Made by a program: the position numbers and the translations under genes. Below, piece by piece: positions 13,135 to 25,258 of a stretch of 64,000 nucleotides of DNA. How positions within the stretch are numbered: position 1 is the stretch's first letter; each line of letters opens with the position of its first letter. Source of the DNA: Channallabes apus (Eukaryota > Chordata > Actinopteri > Siluriformes > Clariidae); NCBI GenBank assembly GCA_030522415.1, contig CM060131.1, positions 12,633,703 to 12,697,702 on the forward strand, written 5' to 3'. Under the pieces are notes generated by a model. That model worked only from the letters and a program-made list of their open reading frames with translations, did no database searches and was not told where the DNA came from.

Positions 13135-14208
13135 GCATTGGCAGGCGGCACAGCATCCTGAGAGGTAGAAGCTAATTATTATTATAAGTTATTTACTAAT
13201 TATGATACTTACTGAATCATATATGCAAATTGAATCTGCACTCAGAGATCTTGATAATATTGTATCGGCTTGTTCCTGGTGAATTCCATCAGAATTCCAT
13301 TAGTTTAATTCTGCAATTTACTCAATCCTTTATTGGTGCATTTGTGTTATTGAATCAGTTCACACTTTTAAATCATTTAGGTCCGATTAGGTCCCTCCGT
13401 CCTCTCGCCAATTCGCGTGCACAAGGAACGGATTCGCTGGTTACAAAATCGATTCAGGCCAAACCAAAAGGAACCGAAAGCCACGTGAGCAATGCGAACG
13501 AAGCCTTTCGCCACTTTTTTGACTGACTTCCCTTTTCTGAACCTTAATCCAGATAAAAACAAACAAACAAAAAACATACAGTAAGTTTAAAACATTTCGA
13601 GACCCCGACTATGCTCTTATTCTGTGAGTGCTCGCTGTACAGATCAGCTTAAGTGTGCGCGTGCTGTCACGATCCACGTGCGCTTTGAGCTCGATGAAGG
13701 TGTGCTGCTGTTGTGTAATATCTAAACCTGAGTCAGTACGCGCTTTCGGAGCAGTAGGTCTCTGAATTCCTTCGGCCCTCGATCCACTGACATCAGCAGG
13801 AAGATTGTGCGTGAGGATTGTGAGTGTTTCACAGAATTGTGTTTAACTTAAAGACAGACGTAGCAGCTTTACTATAAATCAGATCGCGAATGTCTAACGA
13901 GCAGGTCAGAGGTCCTGGCGTCTCTGTGAGAAAGGTGGAGAGCCTCTTATGTCCAGTTCTGACTGACACTGGGTTATAAATGCAGGTGAAGAGACAGGTC
14001 GTAGCATGAAAGGATGGTTCGGTATGAGCAGATTGCGAGGACGGTGTCCTGGGCTGAGTTTCTCCACTGAAGCGTTGTACAGTAGGTGAATCACGAATGC
14101 AGAAGCTCTAAGCAGAAGTTGAGCATTAGGATAAATCTTGCACGTCAAACTTGACGCATGTTTCGACTTATTTATTTATATCGTACTGTGTTCACTCGAT
14201 ACCTTTCA

Positions 14209-14210
<2 letters not shown>
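13135..14210. other. Gene-free stretch
   Basis: Unique sequence. The frames at 13230-13577 overlap on both strands without homology, splice context or codon signature. Confidence 0.4.

Positions 14211-14286
<76 letters not shown>
14211..14286. repeat. (TA)n microsatellite followed by short (TG)n
   Basis: About 38 TA units followed by 7 TG units. It generates Tyr-Ile repeat peptides in three frames, all artefacts. Confidence 0.97.
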
Positions 14287-14290
<4 letters not shown>

Positions 14291-14639
14291 GTGTGTGTGT
14301 GTGCCAGCTGTGGAATGCACTCGGCTTAATGCAAGGTTAATCCTGCATTGAGATAGATAAATGATGGATGAACTAATTGAGGAATCTTATACTCCCTTTA
14401 TGCTCTCACTCTCCCTTTCTCCTTTTCGTTTCGTTTCTTGTTTTCAAAATTCATTATGAACTGATACTGAGTGTATTTATCCCGTAGCAGTCATCATAAT
14501 ACAAAAAATTCCCCATTGCATCAAACTGTAATACATTTTAATTTAGGAAAACGGAAACCTGTCCCACTGCTCGGATCCAATTTGTCCTGAATTTAAAAGA
14601 ACTGAAGCTTCAGATGCATTCCGTCTAATCCGTACACAC

Positions 14640-14745
14640 CTTGCGATGGTTTTACAACCGGATGCCTTTCCTGTCTTAACCCTCGGGAACCGCTGGGGTT
14701 CGGGCATTGCCTGGGCATTGACCCCTGACCCAAAAGAGTAGCAGG
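14640..14745 (-). repeat. tRNA-derived SINE fragment (same family as 54014-54250)
   Basis: The phrase 'ggttttacaaccggatgcc' followed by 'tttcctgtcttaaccctcgg' is the reverse complement of the SINE body seen at 54.1 kb ('gggttgcgtcaggaagg', 'catccggcgtaaaacc'). Its boundaries are blurred by decay. Confidence 0.6.
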
Positions 14746-14914
14746 TGAGAAACCTACCACTGAGAGAGTGTTTGTTAATTATTTAGTCCGATGGAGCGAG
14801 ATCAGGACTATAAGGAGAATGAAGTTTTCTGCAGAGTGCTGACAGAGTGCGGACGTGCATCGTCATGCGAGACCACAGCGCCCTCGGATCGCGGGCCTCC
14901 ACGTTTAATCACAA

Positions 14915-15010
14915 GTGGGGCGTCCCAAAACCCCAGCCACTGGATGAAGTGCCCGCCCAAAGCCAGGATGAAATGGGAGGGTTGCATCAGGAAGTGCAAC
15001 ATTTCATAAT
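14915..15010 (+). repeat. tRNA-derived SINE fragment
   Basis: 'ccccagccactggatgaagtg' through 'aaatgggagggttgcatcag' matches the body of the SINE at 54.1 kb in the same orientation. The tRNA-like head is missing or unrecognisable here. Confidence 0.65.
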
Positions 15011-16234
15011 CTTCCACAAGATGCCCCATTTTGGTGTGTGTCACAGTTGCCCGACAGGCAGATGGCAGCAAAGGATATTTTTCCCAGTTTGGCAAAGCAC
15101 AAATCATATCCCACCCTCCTCTGACTGGCTTCACTTTCTTGTCCTAACTAATCATCACTCCTCCGCCAAACAGACTTTTATTCACTGGGTTTCTACTGGG
15201 ACACTGATAGGCTCCACCATTTCATACAGTATGTAGTAAAACATCTAACCAATCATAGATGAGACTGAATTCTTGTGACCAATCATAACGCAGTGGGCGG
15301 GATTTGTTTGATCTTATTATTAATTTTGTTACAGTATATTTCTCGTAGATCAAACGTTTTTGCACATCAAAAAAGAAAAAGTTTTATTCTGATTAAATTT
15401 AAAAGTGCATCCGATCCACGTAGGCAGTTAAGTTGGAATCTCAGATTAGAAAGATTTCAATCTGATAAATATTGAAATATTGTCCATGTAACTGTGGATA
15501 GTGTGTGTTTCCTGACAAAGAGAAGAAGAAGCAGCCTTCAACCTTTAGTCTTTTCATCTGCCTGTAACTGACACCCAGGTTTCAGGCTTTTCTGGTTTAA
15601 GTGGTTAAAAGGTGTTGCCATGACGATACCCTGTTTGCGTTTTATTTTTACTCTTCTAACCATGAGCGTGAGGAGGAAATAATGATCTTGACTGAGCTGC
15701 TCGAGCTAAAGATTTTGCATAAAAGGAAAGGTAACCTAGCCTTTTCTAGAGTGAGTGCGCGATTATAAAATCTAACGGTGTAGATGTGTGTGTGTGTGTT
15801 TGATGTAGGTGCAGTATTTAGGGACTCGACTTAGGATCAGATGAGTCATGAGTGTAGAAAAGAAGAAATAGGAAGATGAATCAGGGAGGTACAGAAGGGG
15901 AAGTGTGTCAGGATCACACCAGGATCACATCAGGGAGCAACACAGTACAGTACAGCTCGAGACAGACCGAGAGAGAAGGATTATTATAAATAGGTATGGT
16001 CATTAGGTTTATCACACCATGTTTTAAAATGGTGCACAGGCATGAGAGAAACAAACTCGAGTGACGGCAGGAGGAAGCAGCGCAGTGACGGCATCACAAC
16101 ACCCCAGATTCTCACGTACGCTTTGCATACAAAAATAAAAACTTGCGTCATATGTGATTACAGTAGAAGCAAGGAAGCCGTTTAATGATGAGGCTTGTGT
16201 CGTCCTCTCGGCAGTCTCCATTCACTCCATTGGA
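15011..16234. other. Gene-free stretch
   Basis: Unique AT-rich sequence, with a short (TG)n at about 15785-15800. No coding or element structure was recognised. Confidence 0.45.
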
Positions 16235-16345
16235 GGAATTGTGTGTGGCAACATGGTTTTGCACCTCCAGGGTCGAGGGTTCGAGTCCCTCCTACAGTCC
16301 ACAGACATGCAGATTTAGACTCATTTCCAAAGTCTATCCCACAGG
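16235..16345 (+). repeat. Degenerate tRNA-derived SINE head
   Basis: 'cacctccagggtcgagggtt' is followed by a B-box-like 'gttcgagtccc' and by 'cacagacatgcagattta'. This order matches the tRNA-like head and start of the body of a widespread fish SINE. A second copy starts about 70 bp downstream. Confidence 0.6.
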
Positions 16346-16407
16346 GGAAAAAAACAACAACTGATATTTGAATGTGTAGATGTTTTGAACTGTCTCATAT
16401 TAATGGA

Positions 16408-16500
16408 GATGGCACAGTGGCTTAGTGGTTAGCACTATAGCCGTGCACCTCCAGGGCTGGGTTCGATTCCCGCCTCGGGGTCTTTGTGCATGAGTTCATA
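16408..16500 (+). repeat. tRNA-derived SINE head, truncated
   Basis: It carries an A-box-like 'gtggcttagtggttagca' and a B-box 'gggttcgattcccgcctc', with the spacing expected of a Pol III internal promoter. The conserved body that follows in full copies is cut short. The lack of a matching acceptor-stem pairing argues against a true tRNA gene. Confidence 0.7.
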
Positions 16501-16544
16501 ACGGAAGTGTTAAGCTCAGTATTGTGTAGTTTCCTCACCGGAGA

Positions 16545-16735
16545 GGCAGCATGACTCAGCAAGATCTCTTGAGGTTTGCTGTGGTGTCTGAGACCAGCAC
16601 ATTGGGTGCTGTGGGTTGCACGGTGGGGCCTTCATGGACCAGGCTTGTTTGGCCGGGATATACGATGGGTGGATTGAGATTTAGAGATTTTGGAGACCTG
16701 TTTTTTTGGAGATACTGGGATTCTTTGCCTGCTGA
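16545..16735 (-). mobile_element. Decayed Tc1-like transposon fragment
   Basis: 'tgtggtgtctgagaccagca', 'ggtggggccttcatggacca', 'attgagattta' and 'ttttggagacc' are the antisense of the same Tc1 transposase segment seen at 6.7-6.9 kb. Only about 190 bp is recognisable. Confidence 0.55.
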
Positions 16736-17864
16736 GCGCTGTGTGTGGTGCATCGGGGTTTTTATTTCATTTATAACACACATATACAGTATATCTATTT
16801 TGAAGGCATCCTTGCTCTAATGCAAAGTGAAGTAAAAGTCTTAATTAATTGTGACGATATTATAATGTTAACATTAATTACAATGTAAAATGTCCAGATT
16901 AGGATTTACTAGTACGTACTTATCCGTAAAACAAAGATTTTACATTTACAGTATTTTCTGAAACCTCACGACTGCCACAGAGCCGCAGTGGACATGTGAA
17001 CACGATGCTTAACGCTCAGGCTACTGATCCTGTACTTTGACCCTGGCTCCTTTCCAACTGGGACGAGGTCGAATGATCTTGAGTCACAGCCAGGTGTCGT
17101 CTCGCCACTGTGTTTACTGAATATTCCCCACAACAGCATAATTCATCCTGTTGAAAGCAAAGCGTTGTGAACTGACGTCCATTAGAGGGAGCCAGAGCTT
17201 CGAATTAAAGTCAAGGCACACGCGGTGTTTTATTCCCGGCCACATGGATGGAAACGTTCTTTCATTTGCTTAAATTACTTGTTAAAGCTTTACCTCTCGC
17301 ACATTACATAAAAATAATTATACACTTTTTCAAAAATGTATTTATTTGTTCATTTATTTCATTTCTCTCTTTCTCTATGTCGTAATTTTAACCCTAATTT
17401 TGGTGTGTACACCAGACTGGACTGCACTCTCGAGTTCTTGTCTAATGACTTGAAAGTGAGCATGTCTGCCATCTTGGCTAGCGCAGGAGACAGGAAGTGG
17501 GTGAGACTGCGAGGAAGCAATGGGCAGAGGCACTCAGAAGCTCGGGAAGCTTCCACAGCCCGAGCGTCTTTTAAGGAACAAGCACAGCCCCCACTTTGAA
17601 CTATGCAGCCTCAGTTTATAGTTTTTTAAAATCATTTGGATTGCGAATGTGAATCCATAAATCACGCTGATCTGACTGTTTACAGCAACGATCATTAAAT
17701 TTTACGGTGTGGTTATAAAATGTTAATGTTAATATGACTACACCCTCAGGGAGTAAGAGTAATAAAAATGACCATCTGAGATATTCTTGTACAAATGGGT
17801 GAAGGAGGGAACGACGTAAAAAACTAATTTAATCTGGTCAGCGTCTGTTGCAGAGGAAAGACAT
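16736..17864. other. Gene-free stretch
   Basis: Unique sequence. The + frame at 17336-17599 has no domain, and its overlapping antisense frame argues against selection for coding. Confidence 0.4.
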
Positions 17865-18120
17865 TAAAGGTGAACTGTTATGCAAAATTCATTTTTTGTC
17901 ATGGTTTTGACTTAAAAAGTGAAAATTTCTAGTTTTGTTTCCAATTCGATTTGCCAATTCGATTTTCCCTTCTAATGTGACCTCAGATAAGAGGAAACCC
18001 CTCCCCTGACTCGTTGCTCAGCTCTCGGGATGGGCGTGGCTCAGCAGTATTTCATTTACATAGACACTGAAACGGCGCGCTTAAAGAAGGAGTGAAATGA
18101 AGCTAGTTTCAGCTGTACAG
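17865..18120. repeat. hAT-like terminal segment (left)
   Basis: 'taaaggtgaactgttatgc' and 'aaaattcatttt' resemble the terminal repeat of a common fish hAT element. The complementary end ('aattttgcataatagagtcc') occurs at about 22078-22105. The interior is interrupted by microsatellites and later sequence. Confidence 0.5.
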
Positions 18121-18369
18121 TGAATAAAATGTTTTTATTATACTCAGGTGGAGTCTTAACAGAAACAATTTAGGGAGCTCTGATCAAAATATGGGCCTAC
18201 TCATGGCATGCTGTCACAGACAAATAATCAATGATCGCATGGTGTGAAGTAGTTTTACTGTATGGAGTTTCACAAAATAGAAAAGTTTATATTTGCGTGC
18301 GGTAGAAAAAAAAATACAAATTATAAATAAAAAAATATTTCAATAAAAATGTAAAAAAAATTAGAATAA

Positions 18370-18375
<6 letters not shown>

Positions 18376-18422
<47 letters not shown>
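18376..18422. repeat. (TA)n microsatellite
   Basis: About 23 TA units in a very AT-rich block at 18300-18460. Confidence 0.95.
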
Positions 18423-18427
<5 letters not shown>

Positions 18428-20525
18428 ATTATTATTTTTAAAAATATATGCATTTCTGCTATTTGCATTCGAGGGACTAAAATGTTGCGATTCCTCTATA
18501 ATCCTACAGGTGGTGCTGTTCAATAATTCACATGTTAGCGCAGGCAGCAGCTTGTTTAGAATTTTAACAAAAGAAAATGAACTACAAAAATATTTAATAT
18601 CGAATCATGATATTTATAAAATCGCATAAATATTAAATAAAAACTGAATCGCAATGCAAATCGGATCGGTACCTAGGTATCGTGATAATACAGTATTGTG
18701 CGTTCCCTGATAGTTCCCGTTCCTGATTAGTCAGAAATTACTATCAAAAAACCCGTTAAGTCTAAATGTACCTCGTGAAATTTGAGATTATTTTACAAAA
18801 TGCTTCACAATCATGGTCCATTTTCCTTACATCCTAATACCCGATCCTGTTTGTTTTCCACAGTAATGGTACTGGGTTGCATCATGTACACTGATTTAAA
18901 CTTCCATTTTTGCAAGTTTTGATGTTTTAAAAAAAAAAAAAAAACTTTATTGTTTTTTTAATTTATTCATTTTTAATCATCACCAGTTAACACCAATAAA
19001 ACCTGAGCTTTCCAAAGGCTTCCTAACAGAAGCTCTGGATGACAGCGGAGGGAGTACGCGGTTAATCCGATTCCTCCCTGTTGTTTTCGCAGGGTGTGGA
19101 AGTCTTTAGCCCGGCTCTATATTTGGACTGGGTGTCATGGTAAACGTGCCGTGTAGTGGGAGACGAGCTCGAAGCGGATGATTGAGACCGACATAGCTGC
19201 GCATTCCTATTATAAAATCTCTATCTCTTCATCTACACCTCTGTGCTGTTCACAGCATGGTTTTTCCTGATAGAGCAGCCTGGATGTCTTTCAGCTTCTG
19301 CATAGTAGCTCTGGAAGTCTCTCTCTCTCTTGCTTAGTCACTGCCGAGGCTAAATTTAGCTGTTTTTGGCTTTATAGTGCTGACTGCTTTTTGGGTGGAG
19401 CTGTGTATAAAAGCCACACCTCTAAACCAAACTTCAGCGTGTGTGTTCAGGGAAACAAAGTCTTAAGTGTGAGGGAACAAAATCACAGTATGTGCGTCCA
19501 CACGTAATTTACTTTATACGTGTCTATGTGCGTGTGAGAAACCCCTTGTTTTTGTGGTATAGCCATGCATATCCTTAATCCGTATACTGTATGTACAGTA
19601 TGTGTGTGTGATTTGACAGGCTTACCAAGTAACACATGTATAGACTAAAAGAGTCAAGTGCTCTGGAGAGCCACTCGGATTAACGATCGTAACCGGATTG
19701 CATTGCTCCTGTCCTTGTCTGTATCTGTACGCGTGCCTCCACTGTCCACTCCGTCTAGCCGTATTACAAAAGAAATCGAATTTTTATTTTTTTTTTAACT
19801 TTACAATCAGGACCCCTAGATTACTTCCTCATTCTGGATTATTTCATTCACATCCTTGCTGCAGGAATGAGGTTTAGAAGAACTGGCTCTTATTCTCTGA
19901 TTAGGTGAGGTCCTTGTTTTACTCTGTGGCTCATGACGTCATGGAGGATTTCAGGTTCTGCACACTGACAGATTTGTCCGTAGGTTCGTGTTGAAGAGTT
20001 TGAATAATGTTCTGAAAAACCTTAATACAAGAGGAGAGGTAACAAGGATAAGGTTTTGCTTTAAGGGTTTTCACAGCTGTGTGTGTTTTGAATTTGCATG
20101 AATTTCTCATAATAGCGAAAGAATAATTAATGGTGTTAAAGCATCTCTTTTTTTCTTTTCTCTTTTTTTCGTCTAATTTCTTTTCTTCCTGTGGTATTGT
20201 TTCAATAATGATCTTGCCAACAATCTGGTTTTAAGCTTAATTTTAAAAAAGGGTGAAAAAAAAAAAGTTAGTATAATTTTATATTTATTATGTCTTTAAT
20301 AAATATAATCCGAGAGATGTGAATCCATACTCTCGATTTGATTTTAGATTAGATTTAGAGTTTACACTCAAGCAGCTACATTTCTTACAAGGTGTGAAGT
20401 AATTAAAACTCTAAAAATGTATTAAATAAAGTCCTATGTAACTTGTGGTGTTCATTTTTTTGTTTATTTTTTTTAATGTTGCATCCAGTACAAACTGATA
20501 AACAATTACCGATCTTCTGGTCTGC
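18423..20525. other. Gene-free stretch
   Basis: AT-rich unique sequence with poly-A near 18930 and 20258. No exon or element was recognised. It may be the interior of a long decayed hAT element bounded by the ends at 17.87 and 22.10 kb. Confidence 0.4.
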
Positions 20526-20620
20526 TCTCCATTACAGCAGGTGGCGGTAACACACCTGGTTAAATTGGCCAGAAGCATTCAAATAAAAAGAGAGGAAGAA
20601 GTGATAATCTTGCAAAACAA
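20526..20620 (+). repeat. Short retroposed repeat with GA-rich tail
   Basis: 'cattacagcaggtggcggta' and 'acacacctggttaaattggc', followed by an A/GAAGAA-rich tail, matches a short repeat known from cyprinid and catfish genomes. The family name is uncertain. Confidence 0.45.
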
Positions 20621-22069
20621 GAGTATTTTGGCGAGTACTTTTTCCAAAAAAAAAAAAAATACAATACGTCTGCATTTTGCGCAGTTTTTGTTTTCATCAT
20701 ACGAAATAAATAAAAAACAAAACGTATATAAATTTTATGCCGTTCACAACCATACATACTACGATATGCGGTGAAACACTTTATATGACGGTCTGTGACT
20801 AGAATGAAGAGGTAAAATAGAAAAGAAGGATTTCACTACAATAAAAGGAACATTGAACTAGAGGAATGCAATTAAACTAAAGAGAAAAGTTACCAGGTTT
20901 TCCGTTCCTTTCCATGTGTAGGGAAAGTTACTGTTAGCACTAATACACTTCAAATTCCAGTAGATAAAGATCGGGTTGGAAATCCCTGCAGTTTTTCTTT
21001 ACCGCGCTATCAGTATAATCAGTATAATCGAGATGTTGGTATCAGGACGTGACAAGTCCGAGCTTTTGGAGTCTTTTGGAGATACAGTAGTGTTACATCA
21101 CCCTAAGATGATCTCGGCTGATTGGCCTCCTCACACGAATGCGATGAGTAAAAACATCCGGGCATTTTGTCTCCAGTTTGTATCGGCTTTGAAATATTCA
21201 ATATATATTTCTTTACATGTATAAAAATGTAAAATAATATAAATGAGGTCCAATTTCAGTAAAGCAAGCGGTGACTGGAGTATGTGCCATCGGCTCCTTT
21301 CGCTTTCATGAGCTCACAGACGCACTTGATTGGCTAGAGCCGCGATTGATGTGAGAGAGCCAGAGTCCCTCCCCCCCTGCGGGAGGCGACAGCATCAACC
21401 GAGATACGAATTAGTGATCACTGGATGATGGGGTGAGGACCACTGACTCACTCTGGGGCCGTTTCTATTATCTGAAGTCGCATAACACAGCCGTGTATTT
21501 TTGTGGCTTCGTATAGTGTTTTGAATTTCATTGTCAAATCTGGAGTGAGGACTGTGAGCGTTCGCAGAGCGCATATATTATACGTGTAGGACAAACTCGG
21601 GTCCCAATGGTATTATGTGGGTGTGCTAGTTCAAAGCTACGTATGATTGAAGTCCCACTAACACATCCACATGTAAACATACTGGTCGTTGATCACATTA
21701 TTTGTAATGAAAGCCTTTGCTTTAAATATTACAGTCTTTTCTTTTATAGAAAGTCTTTTTCTAGCCAACCAGAACATATGAAACGTCTGTGTTTGGGACA
21801 TTAGACATTTCCCACAGCTTTCCTGGTATTCCCCACTCACATTTGTCATGAACAAAATAAGAGAGAAAATGTATGGGAGATGTAGGTTAATTCCTGATGA
21901 CATCATCGATATTTATTAAGTTCAAACGCAGTTGAGAGATGAAGAAGGCTCGGTTAGGAGTTTCTAATTAGCTACTAAGTGAGACACTGATTTGGAGAAG
22001 GTTCTCTTATGTACAATATATGAAAAAAAACTTCTCTTATGTTTTATGTGAGTTCATGCAGGTTAAATG
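20621..22069. other. Gene-free stretch
   Basis: Unique or anciently repetitive sequence. A run of C sits near 21371-21378. No coding evidence was found. Confidence 0.4.
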
Positions 22070-22105
22070 TTCAAAAATGAATTTTGCATAATAGAGTCCC
22101 CGTTA
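22070..22105. repeat. hAT-like terminal repeat (right)
   Basis: 'aattttgcataatagagtcc' is the inverted counterpart of the terminus at 17865. The two ends could bound a single 4.2 kb decayed element or belong to two separate copies. Confidence 0.5.
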
Positions 22106-23111
22106 AGAAATATATGGCCTTTATTGTGCAAAACGGACAAATACGTATGCGTGGTAACCATGGTGATTTAGGTGTTTTTAAGTATAAACTCAGTGCAGCC
22201 ATTTTATTATTATTTTTTTTTTTATTTTATTTTTTTTATCGCTTTTTCTTTTTAAAAAATATTCAAGACATCTGGTGTTTTGCTGGTAATAAATATGCAA
22301 GCGGTGACACGGGCTATACCACATGGACTCTCCGTCTCCAATCCATTCTTCTCTCAGGAAGCGCACGGATCTCGCTTTTTCTGCAATAATATTTGAGGAA
22401 GGAGCGCTGGCGTTTCCCCATCGGGCGCACATGCGTTGCAGCGCCTTATCGAGGCCGTGCATAAACACAGGAAAGCGGTGTGTGAACGTACAGACGTCTC
22501 AGAAGGGGAAACGGTTTTGAGGAGCACACAATGCAGTACAGCTTCCTGCATCTTTCATTTATTTTCATCAAGGGACAGGAATGGTGAAAGTTCTGACCTC
22601 CAAGGGCCAACAATCAATTGTTCCCTCAGCACTTTATTTATTTATTTTTATTTATAGCGTTTATACTGTACAGAAAAAATAACTGTATCGGGTACATTTT
22701 ATATCAGTTTTATTTAAAAACAAACAGACAAAAAGACAATTATAAAATATGTGACATTATTACTTTTTTTTCATTTAGAATTGATATTAACTTTTCTTGA
22801 AATAGTTCGTATTCTAATATAACGCTTACTTCATATTTTAGTACAAACCCAAACTCAAGACTATCCATATCCTGGCCTGTCTCACGCTCCTCATTACATA
22901 ACCCTAGCCGGAAAAGTTTGTCTGGAGGTGAAATCGTGCTCCAAATGTTTCAACAAACTACACGTTATCTTTAGAGGTGGAAGGTAACTAAGTACATTTA
23001 ACTTTTTTTTTTTTTACTTTTTTTATTCGTGCTTACTTTTTACTTTTACCTCACTACATCCTACCACAAATACCTGTACTTACTACATTTGTGCATGGCT
23101 TTGTGTCACAT
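22106..23111. other. Gene-free stretch
   Basis: AT-rich sequence with poly-T runs. The short overlapping frames on both strands at 22190-22657 have no recognised similarity. Confidence 0.4.
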
Positions 23112-23840
23112 AGGCTACATTTACACTGCAGGTCTCGATGCTTAATTCCGATTTGTTGCCTATATCTGATTTTTTTGACCGTCTGTTTACACGTTCTTTT
23201 AACTATGACTCATATCTGATTCACGTTTTTACACTCGCTATAACAACTGAAACAACTTAAAGGGAGGTTCTTGCACTACACACTAGCCAAGAAAAGATGA
23301 AGGTGAAATATGCTTAACGCTAGCTCTGCTATATATGCAAAGTTCGCGCACCATGGTTTTAAAACGGAGGAGGAGAAAAAAACGCCATAATTGCAACCTG
23401 CGCATATGCTTTATTCACCAAATACTGATTTATTAATGTTATTTAGTCCAAATAAGCATTAACACTATGCGGGGTGTGTGTGTGTGGGGGTGTCTTTTCC
23501 TCTTCCATGTCACCTGCGATGTTGTAATTCAACACACGCTTCCACCGGAGAATAACATTACGTCATTAAACCGCGAAGAAGTCATGGTTTTAATGACGTA
23601 CAGAACACAATGCCTCAGAAAATCCGATCTGTCTGTTTACACGACAATCACATTAGCACATATCTGATTTATATACGATTTATTTCCACATATGAAGGAG
23701 CCTGAAACCGATCTCGAAATATCGGAATGCAGGCGTTTTTTTTCCTGTTTACACGGACATAGAACATATCCGATATGTGTCACGTATGCGCAAAAAATCG
23801 GAATTGGGTCACAATTACCTGGCAGTGTAAACGTAGCCCT
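23112..23840. mobile_element. hAT-like non-autonomous element
   Basis: The terminal repeats 'aggctacatttacactgc' (left) and 'gcagtgtaaacgtagccct' (right) are inverted. Many subterminal copies of 'atatctgat', 'cgatttg' and 'gtttacac' occur near both ends, as expected of hAT transposase binding arrays. The interior has no transposase. A clean 8 bp duplication could not be read at the flanks. Confidence 0.72.
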
Positions 23841-24169
23841 AATCACAGTGGTGCGATTGAAGCAGTAATATCGCCCCCTGCTGATGTTCCATAATCGCCA
23901 CCCGCCATCTGCTACGTTACATAATCGCAATTGTGCGATTGAAGCGGTAATATCGGCACCTGCTGTCTATTGTACGCGATACATGACTTGCCTTCTGTCC
24001 ATAAAAATGCAGAGTCATGTAGCAGGTTTTTGAAATCAGAAGCGGATGTGGTTTTTAAAAGTGACAGAAATACCTGACTAACAGCAAATTGAGCAAACTG
24101 AACAAATTTTACAAGCTCAGTCAGTACATTTGATACTTAAATACAGCATGAATTGAATTAATTCTGGAG

Positions 24170-24556
24170 GCGAGTTCTTAAGGCGAAAAATCCCTATTAC
24201 GATACAAATTTTTCCTTAAGAAATAATGTCAATGTAGATAATCCGTGCAACAAAAAAAAAAGTTCACATATTGAACGCATTTTGAAGTGCTCCGTTTTTG
24301 AACATTGACCGAAGGCAACATTGGTATTGAAGGTTGACTCTTTCGAAATAGCTCTGGCTGACTGAAAAAAAAAAAATAAAATTCCTAAGTTCACTTTACT
24401 TGGCTTTCCACTGACAAACAAGTTTTGAACGGCTCCCAGATGTTCGGTTCGTTTGCTGAAAATTCTTGTGTGCCGATGCAAATTTCTTGCAAAATTTCAG
24501 TTCCTGAGGCGAAAGTTTGTAAGGGAGGGCAGTCGAATAGCGAGGTTCCAGTGTAA
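24170..24556. repeat. Decayed DNA-transposon fragment
   Basis: The right edge 'aatagcgaggttccagtgta' is the inverted form of a 'tacactggaacctcg' terminus found in mariner-like elements. The interior contains poly-A runs and no usable frame. The left edge is uncertain. Confidence 0.4.
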
Positions 24557-25175
24557 ATTTGAAGCTGAGTACATTTGTACATTTTCCCCAAGAAAAAATG
24601 TAAATGAAAATGCAGTGTTTAATTACTTTTAATAAAAAAAAATTTCATTGACATGTTGGACTATTTTCACTGTAATTCCAACTTAATTTCCTACACTCCC
24701 CAGATTTCCCTTTGACTACTGCGAATAATGGCGCTAGTAGAATTTAATCCTCACATCATCTTCTCATCTTCAGTTGTAAATAAGAAACCTGTTCTTAATC
24801 TGTCTTGCCTGGTTAAATAAAGGTAAATAAATAAAATAATAAAAAATTCTCCACCTAACGAGAGCGATGCAGCAGGCTTTAGTCTGAATACCACCACTGA
24901 GAAGATTTTAGGAGGAGCAGGAGGTGCTTGGTACATTTGAAGCGTTTCCGTCACTCCCTGCATGATCTAAGGTGACAGCGACTAATCAGTGACTTCTAGG
25001 CCTCCTTATCAGCGAACAAGAGACTTATCCATGCCCCGCAGATCCAGCTGAGCCCTTTCACTCCCATAGTGTTTTAGTGTGCATCAGCGAGTCTGCTGAC
25101 TTCTCTCAGACCGTTAGAGAAGTATGAAGAGGAACCCGTTTCACAAACTTCGAGTTACGCGGTAAGAAGAGCGAC

Positions 25176-25258
25176 ATGGCAGAAGCGATCAGAGATCCAG
25201 GGAACGGCGAGAGCGGTCACGAGCAGTCTCGGCATATTCTCAGCTCGCTGTTTCACAG
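25176..25258 (+). CDS. Candidate distal first exon (possibly of mob2)
   Basis: An ATG in a favourable context (gacATGg) opens 27 codons beginning MAEAIRDPGNGESG and ending SSLFH, followed by 'ag' and a GT donor (cacag|gtactc). The exon ends in phase 2. That is the phase required by the acceptor of mob2 exon 2 at 45026, where the first base completes an arginine codon. The sequence is GC-richer than its surroundings. I do not recognise the peptide. Chance phase agreement is one in three and no promoter motif was identified, so this could equally be a fortuitous frame or the first exon of another transcript. Confidence 0.3.

Noticed and set aside
16408..16480. Possible tRNA gene
   Set aside because: It has A and B boxes, but I see no convincing paired acceptor stem, and the sequence continues into a known SINE body layout.
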